From an uncultured Clostridia bacterium (GTDB taxonomy: Bacteria; Bacillota; Clostridia; TANB77; CAG-508): a stretch of DNA of 64,000 nt. Position 1 is the stretch's first letter, and each line of letters opens with the position of its first letter. A program made the position numbers and the translations under genes. The DNA is taken from NCBI GenBank assembly GCA_948896235.1, contig CAQUUC010000001.1:124001-188000 (forward strand), in the 5' to 3' direction. The notes under the pieces are model-generated. The model saw only the letters and a program-made list of their open reading frames with translations. It was not told the origin of the DNA and searched no databases. This document shows, in pieces, positions 62,909 to 64,000 of this stretch.

Positions 62909-63262
62909 ACATAAAATAATGTAAATTTAGATGCCCTCATACAACTAGAATTAGTAAAATACAAATTTTATTTGTAAAAAGACTACACAAATAAAAAATA
63001 ATATGATACAATAAAAAACGAAAATTATAAAAAGCACATTGAAATGTATGAAACGAATGTTTATCAAAAATGAAAAAACAATTTGACATAATATTTTTTG
63101 GAGCAATTTTGGTGCAATTTTGGTGCAATCGTTTCAACACAGAACTACCAAAACCCACTAAAATCAACAAAGTTCAACAAAGCAAAAAAATGAGCAAATC
63201 AAGTGGTTAGAGGCTCGAAAGCCTTGAAAATAGATAGAAAAATTAAAAAGGAGGAAGAAGAA
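62909..63262. other. Non-coding junction at right end of element
   Basis: About 350 bases without a convincing gene: AT-rich stretch, three 11-bp direct repeats (63096-63128) and the leader of yebC with AAAGGAGG. It likely contains the element/chromosome boundary; the second boundary copy was not found in the window. Confidence 0.4.
63096..63128 (+). repeat. Three tandem 11-bp repeats (TTTTGGWGCAA)
   Basis: TTTTGGAGCAA, TTTTGGTGCAA, TTTTGGTGCAA in direct head-to-tail order. Such arrays near an element end fit arm-type integrase or excisionase sites. Confidence 0.75.
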
Positions 63263-63988
63263 ATGTCAGGACATAGTAAATGGCATAACATTCAAGCAAA
63301 AAAAGGAAAAGCAGATGCAGCAAGAGGAAAAGCATTTACAAAATTAGGAAGAGAATTATTAATAGCAGTTAAAGCGGGTGGACCAGATCCTGCTGGTAAC
63401 TCTAAATTAAAGGATGTTATAGCAAAATGTAAGGCTGCAAATATGCCAAATGATACAATAAATAATGCAATAAAAAAAGCAAGTGGCGCAGGAGATACTG
63501 CAAATTACGAAGAAATAATTTATGAAGGATATGGACCAAATGGAGTAGCTGTTATTGTTGAAGCAAGTACAGATAATAAAAATAGAACTGCATCTGATGT
63601 AAGACACGCTTTTGATAAATGTGGAGGAAACCTAGGTACAACGGGTTGTGTATCATATTTATTTGAAAGAAAAGGTGTTATTGTAATAGATAAAGAAGCA
63701 ACTGATAAAAGTGAAGATGATTTAATGATGCTTGCATTAGAAGCTGGAGCAGAAGATTTTAGTGTAGCAGAAGAATGCTACGAGATTACAACATCACCAG
63801 AAGATTTTTCAAATGTTCGTGAAGCACTTGAAAAAGAAGGATTAGAATTTGTAGAAGCAGAAGTAAGTCAAGTTCCAAGTACATATGTAGCATTAGATGA
63901 AAAAGGTGCTGAAAGAATGCAAAGACTAATCGATATGTTAGATGATTTAGATGATGTAATGAATGTATATCATAACTGGGAAGAATAA
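63263..63988 (+). CDS. yebC: YebC/PmpR family protein
   Basis: 241 aa from ATG 63263 after AAAGGAGG; an earlier in-frame GTG (63203) only adds non-conserved residues. SGHSKWHNIQAKKGKADAARGKAFTKLGREL and ECYEITTSPEDFSNVREALE are diagnostic. Family members are transcriptional regulators or, as shown more recently, ribosome-associated factors relieving stalls. Chromosomal housekeeping gene, marking the flank of the element. No CGG codon is used. Confidence 0.97.
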   Translation: MSGHSKWHNIQAKKGKADAARGKAFTKLGRELLIAVKAGGPDPAGNSKLKDVIAKCKAANMPNDTINNAIKKASGAGDTANYEEIIYEGYGPNGVAVIVEASTDNKNRTASDVRHAFDKCGGNLGTTGCVSYLFERKGVIVIDKEATDKSEDDLMMLALEAGAEDFSVAEECYEITTSPEDFSNVREALEKEGLEFVEAEVSQVPSTYVALDEKGAERMQRLIDMLDDLDDVMNVYHNWEE

Positions 63989-64000
63989 AATTATAATGTT

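Noticed and set aside
63203..63262. Extended YebC start at 63203.
   Set aside because: The added residues are not in the family and would include the ribosome site; ATG 63263 gives the canonical start.
1..64000. tRNA, rRNA, insertion sequences, integrase, CRISPR-Cas.
   Set aside because: Looked for on both strands; no cloverleaf, transposase or recombinase motif, or repeat-spacer array recognised.

Overview
The window is very AT-rich DNA (standard stops, TGA included) from a low-GC Bacillota, most likely a gut-type Clostridia: Spo0A-like, Spo0E-like, AbrB-like and Xre regulators, a sortase with SpaA/Cna-B surface protein, and AAGGAGG-type ribosome sites. Most of it (about 8-63 kb, possibly from 3.4 kb) reads as one integrative conjugative element (ICE) lying upstream of chromosomal yebC. 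No integrase, tRNA, rRNA, IS or CRISPR array is visible; the left end and integrase are probably outside the window.

Layout: 1-3.4 kb, a divergent Spo0A-C-like regulator and a BcrA-type ABC exporter. 3.4-8.1 kb, a regulatory block: tandem RHH, tandem AbrB, two Xre proteins, a lone receiver, a duplicated hypothetical pair and a free-standing RNA polymerase alpha-CTD-like protein. 8.2-14.3 kb, ParB-like, RHH, MobP-type relaxase, VirD4, VirB2-like, coiled-coil membrane protein. 14.4-22.9 kb, the type IV secretion core (VirB6-like, second VirB2-like, PrgI, split VirB4, M23 hydrolase, CpaE-like ATPase). 23.2-26.4 kb, Xre, tandem SSB, Spo0E-like, nitroreductase-like, RHH, ADP-ribosyltransferase-like. 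26.5-41.7 kb, surface module (signal-peptide protein, sortase, thioester/SpaA adhesin, Ig-repeat protein) mixed with acidic-tailed unknowns. 41.9-62.9 kb, a radical SAM protein and about 29 consecutive unknown proteins with Glu-rich C-termini. 63.26 kb, yebC.

Two features stand out. (1) By eye, every in-frame CGG codon in the window (16 of 16, in nine genes) sits where the downstream reading frame is +1: reading CGG as any amino acid gives a stop within about 30 codons, while skipping the C and reading GGN as Gly restores a full-length conserved protein (VirD4 Walker A, all of VirB4, VirB2, VirB6, adhesin, radical SAM). About 30 out-of-frame CGG trinucleotides in genes cause no shift, and I found no CGG used as a sense codon. 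This looks like CGG-triggered +1 recoding (or quadruplet CGGN = Gly decoding) controlling the conjugation machinery. (2) Eight near-identical cassettes precede the ICE operons: GGGAA-N6-GGGAA (11-bp period), a -35 TTGAAA/TTGATA, exactly 17 bp, a -10 TATAAT/TATGAT, then in most a terminator-like hairpin within tens of bases of the start. This is the arrangement expected for an element-wide activation plus antitermination regulon; the alpha-CTD-like protein at 7341 is a candidate partner.

Limits: gene families were recognised by reading, not by search; the frameshifts could in principle be assembly errors, although their strict codon phase argues against that.
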